Source: Paucimonas lemoignei (lineage in GTDB: Bacteria > Pseudomonadota > Gammaproteobacteria > Pseudomonadales > Pseudomonadaceae). Taken from it: a stretch of DNA of 64,000 bases. The notes beneath the pieces were generated by a model. The model worked only from the letters and a program-made list of their open reading frames with translations, was not told the DNA's origin and ran no database searches. Position 1 is the stretch's first letter, and each line of letters begins with the position of its first letter. Positions 27,975-39,341 of this stretch are shown in pieces. The DNA is taken from NCBI GenBank assembly GCA_900475325.1, contig LS483371.1, positions 5,693,501 to 5,757,500 of the forward strand, read 5' to 3'. The position numbers and the translations under genes are program-made.

Positions 27975-28058
27975 GGTGGGGTACTCCAACGATGGATGTT
28001 CTGAAACCCTTTGATGCCGGGAGGGACGTGGTAGTTCCATAGATGGGCCACGGACCCT

Positions 28059-28129
28059 GTAGGAGCTGCCGAAGGCTGCGAATCAGGTTTCCTGACACAC
28101 CGTCATTCGCAGCCTTCGGCAGCTCCTAC
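28059..28129. repeat. REPIN, GTAGGAGCTGCCGAAGGC arm type
   Basis: GTAGGAGCTGCCGAAGGCTG and its inverse, ending eight bases from the nfeD-like gene stop. Confidence 0.87.
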
Positions 28130-28136
28130 AGGGCAG

Positions 28137-28580
28137 TTATGCCTTTTCGACCCGCAAGATCGCCCCGTCCTGCCCGATCACCCGCACCTGGCTGCCCACC
28201 GCTGCATCCGCGCCGGTGACGATCCACACGCCATCGCCGACCTTGATCTTGCCCCGCCCCTCAACGATGGCGTCATGGACGATGAAGGTACGGCCGATCA
28301 GTTCCTGGCCGCGCATGTTCAAGCCGGGTTGATCCGAAGGCCGGTTGACTGTGCGCTGGCGACGCCACCAGTAGACAGCGGTGAGCACCGACAGTACCGC
28401 GAACAGCAGAAACTGCACGGTCCACGCCATGGCGGGAAGCACGAAGGTCAGAATCCCTACCGCTGCCGCCGCCACGCCCATCCACAACAGATAGCCGCCC
28501 GCGCCGAACACTTCGAGAATCAACAACACCGTGCCCAGCCCGAGCCAATCCCAGAACGACAGGTTTTGCAGGAATTCCAT
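28137..28580 (-). CDS. NfeD-like membrane protein
   Basis: A 147-residue protein with three hydrophobic segments (about 12-30, 33-52, 55-70) and a C-terminal OB-fold domain (IGRTFIVHDAIVEGRGKIKV, then VGSQVRVIGQDGAILRVEK). NfeD-type proteins are partners of SPFH/stomatin-like proteins in membrane microdomains, and the gene follows such a gene here with a nine-base gap. Confidence 0.9.
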   Translation of the reverse strand: MEFLQNLSFWDWLGLGTVLLILEVFGAGGYLLWMGVAAAAVGILTFVLPAMAWTVQFLLFAVLSVLTAVYWWRRQRTVNRPSDQPGLNMRGQELIGRTFIVHDAIVEGRGKIKVGDGVWIVTGADAAVGSQVRVIGQDGAILRVEKA

Positions 28581-28589
28581 CAGTGCGCC

Positions 28590-29510
28590 TCAGGTTTTCT
28601 TGGTGTCGAAAGTGGCTTTGACGATTTCACCGATCCCGCCCACTGCGCCGATCACCTGACTGGCTTCCAGCGGCATCAGGATAACTTTGCTGTTGTTGGC
28701 CGACGCCAGCTTGCCCAGCGCATCGATGTACTTCTGCGCGACGAAATAGTTGACCGCCTGTACGTTGCCGTTGGCAATCGCTTCGGACACCACTTTAGTG
28801 GCCTGAGCCTCTGCTTCGGCCTGACGTTCCCGCGCTTCGGACTCCAGAAACGCCGCCTGCCGCCCGCCTTCTGCTTCGAGAATCTGCGCCTGTTTCTTGC
28901 CCTCGGCGGTCAGGATCGCCGCAGCCCGCAGACCTTCAGCTTCGAGGATTTGCGCACGCTTGATCCGCTCGGCTTTCATCTGGCCGGACATGGCCGCCAT
29001 CAAATCTGCGGGCGGGCTGATGTCCTTGATTTCAATCCGGGTGATCTTGATGCCCCAGGGCGCGGTGGCTTCGTCCACGGTGCGCAGGAGCTTCTCGTTG
29101 ATGTTGTCACGCTGGCTGAGCATCGCGTCCAGCTCCATGGAGCCGAGCACGGTACGGATGTTGGTTTGCAGCAGATTGCGGATGGCGTGCTCAAGGTTGT
29201 TCACCTCGTAAGCCGCCTGGGCGGTGTTGACCACCTGGAAGAAACACACGGCGTCGATTTGCACCGTGGCGTTATCGGCGGTGATGACTTCCTGAGGCGG
29301 GATGTCCAGCACGCTTTCCATCACGTTGATCTTGCGCCCGATGCGGTCCATCACCGGCACGATGATGTTCAGGCCCGGCTTGAGCGTGTTGGTGTAACGG
29401 CCGAAGCGTTCGACCGTCCACTGATAGCCCTGAGGCACGACCTTGAAACCCATGAAGACGATGGCCACAGCCAGCGCGACGAACAGTAAAACGACACTAC
29501 CGATTTGCAT
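28590..29510 (-). CDS. qmcA: SPFH/stomatin-like protein QmcA
   Basis: A 306-residue membrane-anchored protein: one N-terminal helix ([20 protein letters not shown]), an SPFH domain ([27 protein letters not shown]), and a long Ala/Glu-rich coiled coil ([20 protein letters not shown] and similar repeats, about 185-240). Such proteins form large ring oligomers and scaffold membrane domains or proteases. It is operonic with the NfeD-like gene, as in many bacteria (qmcA-ybbK in E. coli). Confidence 0.93.
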   Translation of the reverse strand: MQIGSVVLLFVALAVAIVFMGFKVVPQGYQWTVERFGRYTNTLKPGLNIIVPVMDRIGRKINVMESVLDIPPQEVITADNATVQIDAVCFFQVVNTAQAAYEVNNLEHAIRNLLQTNIRTVLGSMELDAMLSQRDNINEKLLRTVDEATAPWGIKITRIEIKDISPPADLMAAMSGQMKAERIKRAQILEAEGLRAAAILTAEGKKQAQILEAEGGRQAAFLESEARERQAEAEAQATKVVSEAIANGNVQAVNYFVAQKYIDALGKLASANNSKVILMPLEASQVIGAVGGIGEIVKATFDTKKT

Positions 29511-29630
29511 AACGGATCCCTGTTGGTTGCGAATTTTTATCAGTGGGCTATTAAGTCAGAGTTCGGCCAGCAGCGGCGGGGAAACCTGCTCTGAATGTGA
29601 GCGGTTTCTCCAAGCCCCTGTGATCTCTCT

Positions 29631-29720
29631 GTGGGAGCGAGCTTGCTCGCGAAGGCAATGTTTCTGCCTACAAAATATATGTGGATGTAACGGCCTCTTC
29701 GCGAGCAAACTCGCTCCCAC
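29631..29720. repeat. REPIN, AGCTTGCT arm type
   Basis: GTGGGAGCGAGCTTGCTCGC and an inverse arm with one change (GAGCAAACTCGC). It lies between qmcA and the GspE-type ATPase gene. Confidence 0.86.
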
Positions 29721-29741
29721 AGAGTTCAATTTGAACGATTT

Positions 29742-31526
29742 CTAACGCTGCTCACTCTGCGGCGTGACCCGCAGCACTTCTTCAAGCGTAGTCAGCCCGG
29801 CGGCGACTTTCTGAGCGCCGGACAGACGCAGGCTGCGCATGCCTTCCTTGAAGGCCTGGCGACGCATGGCAGTGAGGTCCATGTCGGCACTGATCAGGGC
29901 CCGAACGCCATCGGACATCAACATGATTTCGTACACCCCGGCGCGGCCGCGATAGCCCGTGTCGCGGCATTCCACGCAACCCACAGCCTGTTGCGCTCCG
30001 GAAGGCACCGGGGCTTGCCAGGGGCGCGTCAGGCTCTGCCAGTCGGTCTCATCCAGGGCGACCGGCGCCTTGCAATGCGGGCAGAGGGTTCTGACCAGAC
30101 GTTGCGCCATGACCCCAAGGATCGTGGCCTTGAGCAGATAGTGGGGTACGCCGAGTTCGAGCATGCGACTGATCGCGCTCGGTGCGTCGTTGGTGTGCAA
30201 GGTCGACAGTACCAGGTGACCGGTCAGTGCTGCCTGGATCGCCATTTCGGCGGTCTCCAGATCGCGGATCTCACCGATCATGATGATGTCCGGGTCTTGC
30301 CGCATCAGCGCCCGCACACCGCTGGCAAAGGTCAGGTCGATATTGTGCTGGACCTGCATCTGATTGAACGCCGGCTCGACCATCTCGATGGGGTCTTCAA
30401 TGGTGCACAGATTGACCTCGGAGGTCGCCAGGGTTTTCAGCGTGGTGTAGAGCGTGGTGGTCTTGCCGGAACCGGTCGGCCCCGTCACCAGGATGATGCC
30501 GTTGGGCTGGCGCGTCATGCCCTCCCAGCGGCGCAGGTCGTCGTTGGAAAAGCCCAGTTGGTCGAAGTTTTTCAGCAGCACTTCCGGGTCGAAGATCCGC
30601 ATGACCATTTTTTCGCCAAACGCCGTCGGCAGTGTCGACAGCCTGAGCTCGACTTCGCCACCATCAGGGGTCGTGGTCTTGACCCGGCCGTCCTGGGGTT
30701 TGCGTTTTTCCGCGACATTCATCCGGCCCAGGCTCTTCAGGCGGCTGACGATGGCCATGGTGACCTGCGCGGGGAATTGATAAACGTTGTGCAGCACGCC
30801 GTCGATGCGAAAACGTACCGTGCCCTGTTCGCGGCGCGGCTCGATATGTATATCACTGGCGCGCTGTTGAAAGGCGTACTGGAACAGCCAGTCGACGATA
30901 TTGACGATGTGCGCGTCATTGGCGTCTGGCTCCTGATCGCTGGCGCCGAGTTTGAGCAACTGTTCGAAGTTGCCCATGCTGCTCATTTTCTGATCAGTCG
31001 ATGAGGCGCCGCTGACGGACTTCGCCAGGCGATAAAACTCCACCGCCAGCCGCTGAATGTCAGTGGGGTTGGCCACCACGCGTTTGATCGGCAGCTTGAG
31101 CACGTGAGTCAGATCGGCTTCCCATGCGCTGACATAGGGCTGGGCGCTGGCGATGGTCACCGATTCGCGGTCCACCGCCACCGCAAGAATCTTGTGCCGC
31201 TGGGCAAAGGCGTAGGACATCAACGGCGTCACGGAGGCGACTTTGATTTTCAACGGGTCGATGCGCATGTAGGGCTGACCGCTTTGCCTGGCCAGCCAGG
31301 CCGTCAGAGTTTCCAGATCCAGCTTGCGCCCTGGCCGGTTGAGGTCATCGAGTTGCAGCGCAGCGATAAATTCCAGCGGGTGCAACTGGCTGTTGGCCGA
31401 ACTGCGGCGCATGGTCAGGGCCTGTTCGGCGCTGTTCTGGTCAAGGGTGCCCTGGGCAACCAGCTCTCTGAGCAGATCATTCAGATCCAGCCAACGGTCC
31501 TGGGATGATGAGGCAAGGACTGACAT
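29742..31526 (-). CDS. Orphan GspE/PilB-family secretion ATPase
   Basis: A 594-residue traffic ATPase of type II secretion or type IV pilus class. Seen are an N-terminal MshEN-like domain (about 85-165), Walker A GPTGSGKTTT (about 338-347), the Asp box CTIEDPIEMVEP, Walker B MIGEIRDLETAEMA, the His box LVLSTLHTNDAPSA, and a tetracysteine zinc site (CPHC, CVEC). All motor motifs are intact, so it should be active. No secretin, pseudopilin or platform genes lie near; it is alone between qmcA and an ACT-domain gene. AAAGGA precedes the ATG. Its partner machinery is unknown. Confidence 0.9.
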   Translation of the reverse strand: MSVLASSSQDRWLDLNDLLRELVAQGTLDQNSAEQALTMRRSSANSQLHPLEFIAALQLDDLNRPGRKLDLETLTAWLARQSGQPYMRIDPLKIKVASVTPLMSYAFAQRHKILAVAVDRESVTIASAQPYVSAWEADLTHVLKLPIKRVVANPTDIQRLAVEFYRLAKSVSGASSTDQKMSSMGNFEQLLKLGASDQEPDANDAHIVNIVDWLFQYAFQQRASDIHIEPRREQGTVRFRIDGVLHNVYQFPAQVTMAIVSRLKSLGRMNVAEKRKPQDGRVKTTTPDGGEVELRLSTLPTAFGEKMVMRIFDPEVLLKNFDQLGFSNDDLRRWEGMTRQPNGIILVTGPTGSGKTTTLYTTLKTLATSEVNLCTIEDPIEMVEPAFNQMQVQHNIDLTFASGVRALMRQDPDIIMIGEIRDLETAEMAIQAALTGHLVLSTLHTNDAPSAISRMLELGVPHYLLKATILGVMAQRLVRTLCPHCKAPVALDETDWQSLTRPWQAPVPSGAQQAVGCVECRDTGYRGRAGVYEIMLMSDGVRALISADMDLTAMRRQAFKEGMRSLRLSGAQKVAAGLTTLEEVLRVTPQSEQR

Positions 31527-31645
31527 GCGTATTCCTTTGGACAGGTTGGTTCAGACGAACCAAGAGTAGTCACCAGCATGTCAGTTGTTGCCGAGTCTGC
31601 GAACCCAACGTTTGCGAATTTTTTCCGCTGAGATGCCTCCCGGCC

Positions 31646-31993
31646 TCAACCCGCCGCGAGGGCGACCGCAGGATGTGCATTGTGCGCAGTTGGTAGCTGT
31701 TCCAGCTCGACCGAGCAGACGTTGATCAGGCTGCGCATTTTTTGACCAATGACCTGCGCCCGATGCCAGGTCAGCCCGCTCAGTTGCACGTCGATGCTGA
31801 GCATCTCGTCCTGATGCATGACGTTGACCTGCTGCGGGATCAGGTACTGCATCGCAAACAGATTGAGCACCCGGCACAGCGAATCGGCTTCAGCCTCGAT
31901 CTGAATCTCATACCGCACCGAGCATTGCACGTTGCTGGCCGACCAGACATCCGGGCGGTGTGGCAGAGCGGGAACGGCTTCGAGATTGGGCAT
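31646..31993 (-). CDS. Stand-alone ACT-like domain protein
   Basis: A 115-residue protein. Residues about 24-98 show a beta-alpha-beta-beta-alpha-beta pattern like the IlvM/ACT regulatory domain: VRYEIQIEAEADSLCRVLNL, then QQVNVMHQDEMLSIDVQLSG and RAQVIGQKMRSLINVCSVEL. There is no attached enzyme domain. It is divergent from an Lrp/AsnC-type regulator, whose own C-terminal domain is a relative of ACT, and both could sense amino acids. Function is inferred only. Confidence 0.7.
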   Translation of the reverse strand: MPNLEAVPALPHRPDVWSASNVQCSVRYEIQIEAEADSLCRVLNLFAMQYLIPQQVNVMHQDEMLSIDVQLSGLTWHRAQVIGQKMRSLINVCSVELEQLPTAHNAHPAVALAAG

Positions 31994-32132
31994 GTGGGCC
32001 TCTCCAAAGAATAATGCAGTGCGAGTGAACGAAATTCTTACATGCCGCAGTGGAAATATCTGGTCTAAGATTGGCGATATCGACGCTAGAAAGACTTGTT
32101 AATGCGTAACTTATTAAACTCTGGAATTGTTT

Positions 32133-32597
32133 ATGCAAATCGAGCTGGATGCTTATGACCGCAAGATTCTGGCCCTGCTGCAGGAAGACACTTCGCTGTC
32201 CAGCGCACAGATCGCCGAAGCGGTGGGGTTATCGCAATCCCCGTGCTGGCGGCGCATTCAGCGCTTGAAGGACGAAGGAGTGATCCGCCGTCAGGTGGCG
32301 CTGCTAGACCGCAAGAAAATTGGCCTCAATACGCAGATATTTGCGGAGGTCAAACTCAACGCCCATGGCCGCTCGAACTTCACCGAATTCACCGAGGCCA
32401 TTCGCGGCTTCCCGGAAGTGCTCGAATGCTACGTGCTGATGGGTTCAGTGGATTTTCTGCTGCGCATCGTGACGCCAGACATCGAGGCTTATGAGTGCTT
32501 CTTTTTCGAGAAGCTGTCGCTGGTGCCGGGGATTCAGGAAGTGAATTCGACGGTGGCGCTGTCGGAGATCAAATCCACCACGAGCCTGCCGGTTTGA
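32133..32597 (+). CDS. Lrp/AsnC-family transcription regulator
   Basis: A 154-residue regulator. The N-terminal helix-turn-helix (AQIAEAVGLSQSPCWRRIQR) is followed by the RAM/AsnC sensor domain (FAEVKLNAHGRSNFTEFTEA, then PEVLECYVLMGSVDFLLRIV). I used ATG 32133; a TTG six bases earlier in frame is possible. It probably controls the divergent ACT-domain gene or an amino acid pathway elsewhere. The 139-base gap is A/T-rich and likely holds its binding sites. Confidence 0.92.
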   Translation: MQIELDAYDRKILALLQEDTSLSSAQIAEAVGLSQSPCWRRIQRLKDEGVIRRQVALLDRKKIGLNTQIFAEVKLNAHGRSNFTEFTEAIRGFPEVLECYVLMGSVDFLLRIVTPDIEAYECFFFEKLSLVPGIQEVNSTVALSEIKSTTSLPV

Positions 32598-32633
32598 AGA
32601 TGTCGCACATCACCCGATTGAAACCGGAACCCT

Positions 32634-32723
32634 GTGGGAGCGAATTCATTCGCGAAGGCGACGTTCCTGCCGGTAAAGATGCATTGAATGTACCGGCCTC
32701 TTCGCGAATGAATTCGCTCCCAC
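32634..32723. repeat. REPIN, AATTCATT arm type
   Basis: GTGGGAGCGAATTCATTCGC and its inverse lie between the Lrp-type gene and ppx. Confidence 0.87.
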
Positions 32724-32838
32724 AGTTCACGCGTGCGCTATCGAATTTGCAGGCTAAACGCCACCTTCAAAGCTTCGCGTTGGCGCGGGGCAAGGTTCGT
32801 GGCACGATGGCGCGGTTATCGACCGAGATTTTCTGATC

Positions 32839-34341
32839 ATGCCGCAATCCAAAGCCAAGAATCTTTCCCTGATCGCTGCCATCGACCTGGGCTCCAACAG
32901 CTTCCACATGGTGGTTGCCAAGGCCAATATGGGCGATATCCGCATTCTGGAGCGCCTTGGCGAGAAGGTCCAACTGGCCGCCGGTATCACCGAAGAGCGC
33001 ACGCTCAACGAAGAAGCCATGCAGCGCGGCCTGGATTGCCTGAAGCGATTCGCACAGCTGATCAACGGCCTGCCGCTGGGCGCCGTGCGTATCGTGGGCA
33101 CCAATGCCCTGCGTGAAGCGCGCAACCGTGGCGAATTCATCCGCCGCGCTGAAGAAATCCTCGGCCATCCGGTGGAAGTCATTTCCGGCCGTGAAGAAGC
33201 GCGCCTGATCTACCTCGGCGTCTCTCACACCCTCGCCGACACCCCCGGCAAACGCCTGGTGGCGGACATCGGCGGCGGCAGTACAGAATTCATCATTGGC
33301 CAGCGCTTCGAGCCGCTGCTGCGCGAAAGCCTGCAAATGGGTTGCGTGAGTTTCACCCAGCGTTACTTCAAAGACGGCAAGATCACTCCGGCACGTTATG
33401 CACAGGCCTACACGGCGGCGCGTCTGGAGATCATGAGCATCGAGCACGCCCTGCACCGCTTGAAGTGGGATGAAGCCATCGGCTCGTCGGGCACCATTCG
33501 CGCCATCGGCCTGGCCCTCAAGGCCAACGGCCAGGGCTCGGGCGAGGTCAATGCCGAAGGCCTGGCCTGGCTCAAGCGCAAGCTGTTCAAACTGGGCGAC
33601 GTGGAAAAAATCGACTTCGACGGCATCAAGCCCGATCGCCGCTCGATCTTCCCGGCAGGCCTGGCAATTCTCGAAGCGATCTTCGATGCGCTGGAACTCA
33701 AGCGTATGGACCACTGCGAAGGCGCGCTGCGTGAAGGCGTGCTCTATGACCTCATGGGCCGCCATCAACACGAAGACGTCCGTGAACGCACCCTGAGCTC
33801 GCTGATGGAGCGTTACCACGCCGACCTTGAACAGGCCGACCGTGTGGAGCGTAAAGCCCTGCTAGCCCTTGAGCAGGTCGCTCAGGCATGGGACCTGGAA
33901 GACGAGAGTTATCGTGAACTGTTGAGCTGGGCCGCCAAGGTGCATGAAATCGGCCTGGACATTGCTCACTATCACTACCACAAGCACGGCGCTTATCTGA
34001 TCGAGCACTCGGACCTGGCGGGTTTCTCGCGCGAAGACCAGCAAATGCTCGCGCTACTGGTGCGCGGTCATCGCCGTAATATTCCCAAGGACAAGTTCGC
34101 CGAGTTCGGCGCAGAGGGCGACAAGCTGATCCGCCTGTGCGTGCTGCTGCGTTTCGCGATCCTGTTCCATCACATTCGGGGCACGCAGGAAATGCCTCAG
34201 CCGGTGCTCACCGCCAGCGGCAACAATCTTGATGTGGTATTCCCTGATGGCTGGCTGGAAAACAACCAGCTGACCCAGGCCGACTTCGAGCAGGAAGCGA
34301 CCTGGTTGACCCGAGTCGGAATCGTCCTCAGCGTACGCTGA
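32839..34341 (+). CDS. ppx: Exopolyphosphatase
   Basis: A 500-residue Ppx/GppA-family enzyme that removes terminal phosphates from polyphosphate. The ASKHA phosphate-1 motif [15 protein letters not shown] is at the N-terminus and the phosphate-2 motif [14 protein letters not shown] near residue 140. The C-terminal HD-like helical domain ([20 protein letters not shown]) is present. It converges with ppk, and the coding regions overlap by 14 bases, so polyphosphate synthesis and breakdown genes are read tail to tail. Confidence 0.94.
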   Translation: MPQSKAKNLSLIAAIDLGSNSFHMVVAKANMGDIRILERLGEKVQLAAGITEERTLNEEAMQRGLDCLKRFAQLINGLPLGAVRIVGTNALREARNRGEFIRRAEEILGHPVEVISGREEARLIYLGVSHTLADTPGKRLVADIGGGSTEFIIGQRFEPLLRESLQMGCVSFTQRYFKDGKITPARYAQAYTAARLEIMSIEHALHRLKWDEAIGSSGTIRAIGLALKANGQGSGEVNAEGLAWLKRKLFKLGDVEKIDFDGIKPDRRSIFPAGLAILEAIFDALELKRMDHCEGALREGVLYDLMGRHQHEDVRERTLSSLMERYHADLEQADRVERKALLALEQVAQAWDLEDESYRELLSWAAKVHEIGLDIAHYHYHKHGAYLIEHSDLAGFSREDQQMLALLVRGHRRNIPKDKFAEFGAEGDKLIRLCVLLRFAILFHHIRGTQEMPQPVLTASGNNLDVVFPDGWLENNQLTQADFEQEATWLTRVGIVLSVR

Positions 34342-36538
34342 GGACAGGGTTACTCAAACGCTCCAACAGCGTCGCCTGCACATTGCGGGCGTTCTGGTTG
34401 CCAGTCGGGGAACTGCGCACGTAAGTGCCGTCCGACTGCAGCAGCCAGCTGTGGGTGTTGTCGGTCAGATACAACTCCAGCTCGCGCTTGACCCGCAGGA
34501 TCAGCTTCTTGCCTTCCACCGGGAAGCAGGTCTCGACGCGCTTGTCGAGGTTGCGCTCCATCCAGTCGGCGCTGGACAGGAACATCTGCTCGTCGCCGCC
34601 ATTCAAGAAATAGAACACACGGGTGTGCTCCAGGAAGCGGCCGATGATCGAGCGCACGTGGATGTTGTGTGAGACCCCGGCAATGCCCGGACGCAGACAG
34701 CACATGCCACGCACCACCAGATCGATACGCACGCCGGACTGGCTCGCCTTGTACAGCGCACGGATGATCTTCGGATCGGTCAGTGAGTTGAACTTGGCGA
34801 TGATGTGCGCAGGTTTACCTTCGGCCGCGAACTGCGTCTCCCGGGCAATCATGTCGAGCATGCCCTTCTTCAGCGTAAACGGCGCGTGCAGCAGCTTCTT
34901 CATGCGCAGGGTTTTGCCCATGCCGATCAACTGGCTGAACATTTTGCCGACGTCTTCGCACAAGGCATCGTCGGAGGTCAGCAGGCTGTAGTCGGTGTAC
35001 AGACGCGCGTTGCCCGCGTGGTAGTTGCCGGTACCCAAGTGCGCGTAACGCACGATCTCGCCTGCTTCGCGCCGCAGGATCAGCATCATCTTGGCGTGAG
35101 TCTTGAAGCCCACCACGCCATAGATCACCACCGCACCGGCCGCTTGCAGACGACTGGCCAATTGCAGGTTGGACTCTTCATCAAAACGCGCACGCAGTTC
35201 GATCACCGCCGTGACCTCTTTGCCGTTACGCGCCGCGTCCACCAGCGCGTCGACGATTTCCGAGTTCGCGCCGCTGCGATACAGCGTCTGGCGCACGGCC
35301 AGCACGTTTGGATCTTTTGCAGCCTGACGCAGCAGGTCGACGACTGGCGTGAAGGATTCGTAAGGGTGCAGCAGCAGAATGTCCTGCTTGCTGATCACGC
35401 TGAAAATGTTCTCGCTGTTCTGCAACAGCTTGGGGATCGCCGGGGTGAACGGCTGGTATTGCAGCTCCGGATGGCTGTCCAGACCGGTGATGCTGAACAG
35501 CCGCGTCAGGTTGACCGGGCCATTGACCTGGTACAACTCGGATTCGGCCAGGTTGAATTGCTTGAGCAGGTAATCCGACAGGTGTTTAGGGCAGGTGTCT
35601 GCCACCTCCAGACGTACCGCATCACCATAACGACGGGAGAACAACTCGCCACGCAGCGCGCGGGCCAGGTCTTCGACGTCTTCGGAATCCAGCGCCAGGT
35701 CGGCGTTACGGGTCAGGCGGAACTGGTAGCAGCCCTTGACCTTCATGCCCTGGAACAGGTCATCGGCGTGAGCGTGAATCATCGACGACAGGAACACGAA
35801 GTTGTCCCCGGTGCCGCCGACATCCTCAGGCACCTTGATCACCCGAGGCAATAGGCGCGGTGCCGGAATGATCGCTAGACCGGAGTCGCGGCCAAAGGCA
35901 TCGACGCCTTCAAGCTCGACGATGAAGTTCAGACTCTTGTTCACCAGCAGCGGGAACGGGTGCGTCGGGTCCAGGCCGATCGGGGTGATGATCGGCGCGA
36001 TCTCGTCACGGAAGTAACGCCGCACCCAGGCTTTGATCTTGGCGTTCCAGTGGCGGCGGCGAATAAAGCGCACCTGATGCTTTTCAAGCTCAGGCAGCAG
36101 GATGTCATTGAGGATCGCGTACTGGCGATCGACGTGGCCATGCACCAGTTCACTGATGCGGGCCAGGGCCTGATGCGGCTGCAGACCGTCGGCGCCCGCT
36201 TGTTCGCGAGCAAAAGTGATCTGCTTCTTGAGGCCGGCGACACGAATTTCGAAGAACTCATCGAGGTTGCTGGAGAAGATCAGCAGGAACTTGAGCCGCT
36301 CCAGCAAGGGATAGGACTCATCCAGTGCCTGCTCCAACACGCGAATGTTGAACTTGAGCTGCGACAGTTCACGATGGATATACAGGCTGCTGTCGTCCAG
36401 GTTCGGCACGACAATCGCCGGCACCGGGTGCGCGGCTTCTACAACAGCAGGTATGACCTCGACGCTGGGTTCGACGACCGGCAGGGTCTGCTCGACATCG
36501 ACTTCAACAGTAGCTTCGGTGAGTCCTTCGGTATTCAT
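34328..36538 (-). CDS. ppk: Polyphosphate kinase 1
   Basis: A 736-residue enzyme making polyphosphate from ATP. After a variable acidic N-terminus of about 45 residues comes the family body: [34 protein letters not shown], then the catalytic PLD-like domains with [20 protein letters not shown] (phospho-His site near 450) and the second His region [16 protein letters not shown]. The extra N-terminal stretch is longer than in E. coli. It shares 14 bases with the end of ppx on the other strand. Confidence 0.95.
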   Translation of the reverse strand: MNTEGLTEATVEVDVEQTLPVVEPSVEVIPAVVEAAHPVPAIVVPNLDDSSLYIHRELSQLKFNIRVLEQALDESYPLLERLKFLLIFSSNLDEFFEIRVAGLKKQITFAREQAGADGLQPHQALARISELVHGHVDRQYAILNDILLPELEKHQVRFIRRRHWNAKIKAWVRRYFRDEIAPIITPIGLDPTHPFPLLVNKSLNFIVELEGVDAFGRDSGLAIIPAPRLLPRVIKVPEDVGGTGDNFVFLSSMIHAHADDLFQGMKVKGCYQFRLTRNADLALDSEDVEDLARALRGELFSRRYGDAVRLEVADTCPKHLSDYLLKQFNLAESELYQVNGPVNLTRLFSITGLDSHPELQYQPFTPAIPKLLQNSENIFSVISKQDILLLHPYESFTPVVDLLRQAAKDPNVLAVRQTLYRSGANSEIVDALVDAARNGKEVTAVIELRARFDEESNLQLASRLQAAGAVVIYGVVGFKTHAKMMLILRREAGEIVRYAHLGTGNYHAGNARLYTDYSLLTSDDALCEDVGKMFSQLIGMGKTLRMKKLLHAPFTLKKGMLDMIARETQFAAEGKPAHIIAKFNSLTDPKIIRALYKASQSGVRIDLVVRGMCCLRPGIAGVSHNIHVRSIIGRFLEHTRVFYFLNGGDEQMFLSSADWMERNLDKRVETCFPVEGKKLILRVKRELELYLTDNTHSWLLQSDGTYVRSSPTGNQNARNVQATLLERLSNPVLSVR

Positions 36539-36555
36539 GAATGTTCCTGTACGGG

Positions 36556-37620
<1,065 letters not shown>

Positions 37621-37785
37621 TTATGACCAATGTGTGACAGTCGTGGGGCAGCGTGCGACTCAGGGCCGCAGCTGAGCGTTTGCCATTGTCCTTGTAGGAA
37701 AGTTTAACGTCGAGACACATTTGCACACTTTCCTGAATGGCTTGGCCGAGTTAGGCTGCGCGTTCATTTCGCCAGCATCCAGACA

Positions 37786-38457
37786 ATGCTCCAGAATTTC
37801 TTGCACGAATTTGGCTACTTTGCCCTCTTCATCGGCACCTTCTTTGAAGGCGAGACCATTCTGGTTCTTGCCGGATTCCTGGCGTTCCGCGAATACATGG
37901 ACATCAAGCTGGTCGTGGTCGTGGCTTTCTTCGGAAGCTACGCCGGGGATCAACTCTGGTATTACATGGGGCGCAGACATGGCCGCAAAATCCTGGCGCG
38001 CAAACCGCGCTGGCAACTCATGGGCGACAAGGCTCTGGCGCACATTCGCAAGCATCCGGACCTGTGGGTTCTGAGCTTCCGCTTCGTCTATGGCCTGCGC
38101 ACGGTCATGCCTGTAGCGATTGGCCTGTCGGGCTACCCGCCGCTGCGTTACCTGATCCTCAATGGCATCGGCGCCGCTGTCTGGGCGACCGCGCTGGGTT
38201 ATGCCGCCTATCACTTCGGCGCCGTGCTCGAAGGCATGCTGGGTAACATCAAGAAGTACGAGCTGTGGGTACTGGGCGCGCTGCTGGTGCTGGGTTTCGC
38301 ACTCTGGCTGCGTCGCCGCTTCAAGAACGCTCGTATCGCCCGTGAAGAGGCCCTGGCCTCCTCGGCAGCCGCTGCTGAAGCCAGCGCCATGGCTCAGATC
38401 CCGGCTGAAGTCCCCGCTGACGTCAAAACAGACAGCCAAAAGACCAACCATCAGTAA
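37786..38457 (+). CDS. DedA-family membrane protein
   Basis: A 223-residue inner-membrane protein of the DedA/SNARE-associated family, implicated in membrane lipid (undecaprenyl phosphate or phospholipid) flipping. Family features are FFEGETILVLAGFLAF, GSYAGDQLWYYMGRRHGR and FRFVYGLRTVMPVAIGLSG with the key Arg residues, plus 4-5 hydrophobic helices. The C-terminus after residue 180 is a charged, Ala-rich tail. The ribosome-binding site is weak. It is divergent from hemB. Confidence 0.92.
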   Translation: MLQNFLHEFGYFALFIGTFFEGETILVLAGFLAFREYMDIKLVVVVAFFGSYAGDQLWYYMGRRHGRKILARKPRWQLMGDKALAHIRKHPDLWVLSFRFVYGLRTVMPVAIGLSGYPPLRYLILNGIGAAVWATALGYAAYHFGAVLEGMLGNIKKYELWVLGALLVLGFALWLRRRFKNARIAREEALASSAAAAEASAMAQIPAEVPADVKTDSQKTNHQ

Positions 38458-38463
38458 ACCCTT

Positions 38464-38493
38464 GCGAGCGCAATAACCGGTTATTGCGCTCGC
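38464..38493. other. Perfect 30-base palindrome between dedA-type gene and elbB
   Basis: GCGAGCGCAATAACC is followed directly by its exact reverse complement, with no spacer. It begins six bases after the DedA-family stop. It lacks a T-tract on either side. It may be a Rho-independent-like hairpin, an mRNA-stabilising end, or a protein-binding site. Confidence 0.8.
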
Positions 38494-38634
38494 CGGTGCT
38501 GCATACCCTCCTTGCCTGATCCCTTCGAAATTGAATCCCCGCCGCTGCCTCTTGTCCGAACACTGAACAGATCGACAAACTGCCTAATCTATACATGGCT
38601 TTGGCAGACCGCTGCGCTCGAAGGGAGTACGACC

Positions 38635-39297
38635 ATGCAAAAGAAAGTTGCCGTGATTCTGTCCGGCTGTGGCGTCTATGACGGCGCGGAAATTCATGAA
38701 AGCGTGCTGACGCTGCTGCGTCTGGATCAACGTGGCGCGCAGGTGCAGTGCTTTGCGCCCAATATCGCCCAGCATCATGTGGTCAACCATCTGACTGGCG
38801 AGGAAATGCCCGAGACCCGCAACGTGTTGGTCGAGTCGGCACGCATCGCCCGCGGGGCCATTGAGGACATCCGTGAAGCTGACGTCACGCAATTCGATGC
38901 GCTGATTATTCCGGGTGGTTTCGGCGCGGCCAAAAACCTGTCCGACTTCGCGACTGCGGGCTCGGACTGCAAGGTTCAGGCTGAAGTTCTGGCCCTGGCA
39001 GAAGCCTTTGCGACAGCAGGCAAGCCGGTCGGGCTGATCTGTATCTCACCTGCGCTGGCGGCCAAAATCTATGGCCCCGGCGTGACGTGCACCATCGGCA
39101 ACGATGCCGAAACCGCTGCCGCTATCACTCGAATGAAAGGCGAGCATCAGGAATGTGAAGTCACCGAGATCGTCGAAGACAAAGCCCGCAAACTGGTCAG
39201 CACCCCGGCTTACATGGTGGCTCAGACCATCGGTGAAGCCGCCGCCGGTATCAATAAGCTGGTGGACCGGGTGCTGGAGTTGACGCACGAGGAGTGA
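38635..39297 (+). CDS. elbB: Isoprenoid biosynthesis glyoxalase ElbB
   Basis: A 220-residue DJ-1/PfpI-superfamily protein. Visible are the start KKVAVILSGCGVYDGAEIHE, the nucleophile-elbow region PGGFGAAKNLSDFA, and VGLICISPALAAKIYG, where the family's key Cys is in ICIS. I chose ATG 38635 (AAGGGAG upstream) over a longer frame. E. coli ElbB has glyoxalase activity and its loss or gain alters lycopene yield. Monocistronic by layout. Confidence 0.92.
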   Translation: MQKKVAVILSGCGVYDGAEIHESVLTLLRLDQRGAQVQCFAPNIAQHHVVNHLTGEEMPETRNVLVESARIARGAIEDIREADVTQFDALIIPGGFGAAKNLSDFATAGSDCKVQAEVLALAEAFATAGKPVGLICISPALAAKIYGPGVTCTIGNDAETAAAITRMKGEHQECEVTEIVEDKARKLVSTPAYMVAQTIGEAAAGINKLVDRVLELTHEE

Positions 39298-39341
39298 GCC
39301 AAAGCCCGACCGCTGGTGGCGCAATTTTGGAATGCGATTCT

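Noticed and set aside
32767..33819. Open frame antisense to ppx, and similarly 34805-35854 antisense to ppk
   Set aside because: Shadows of well-recognised genes, with no family features of their own.
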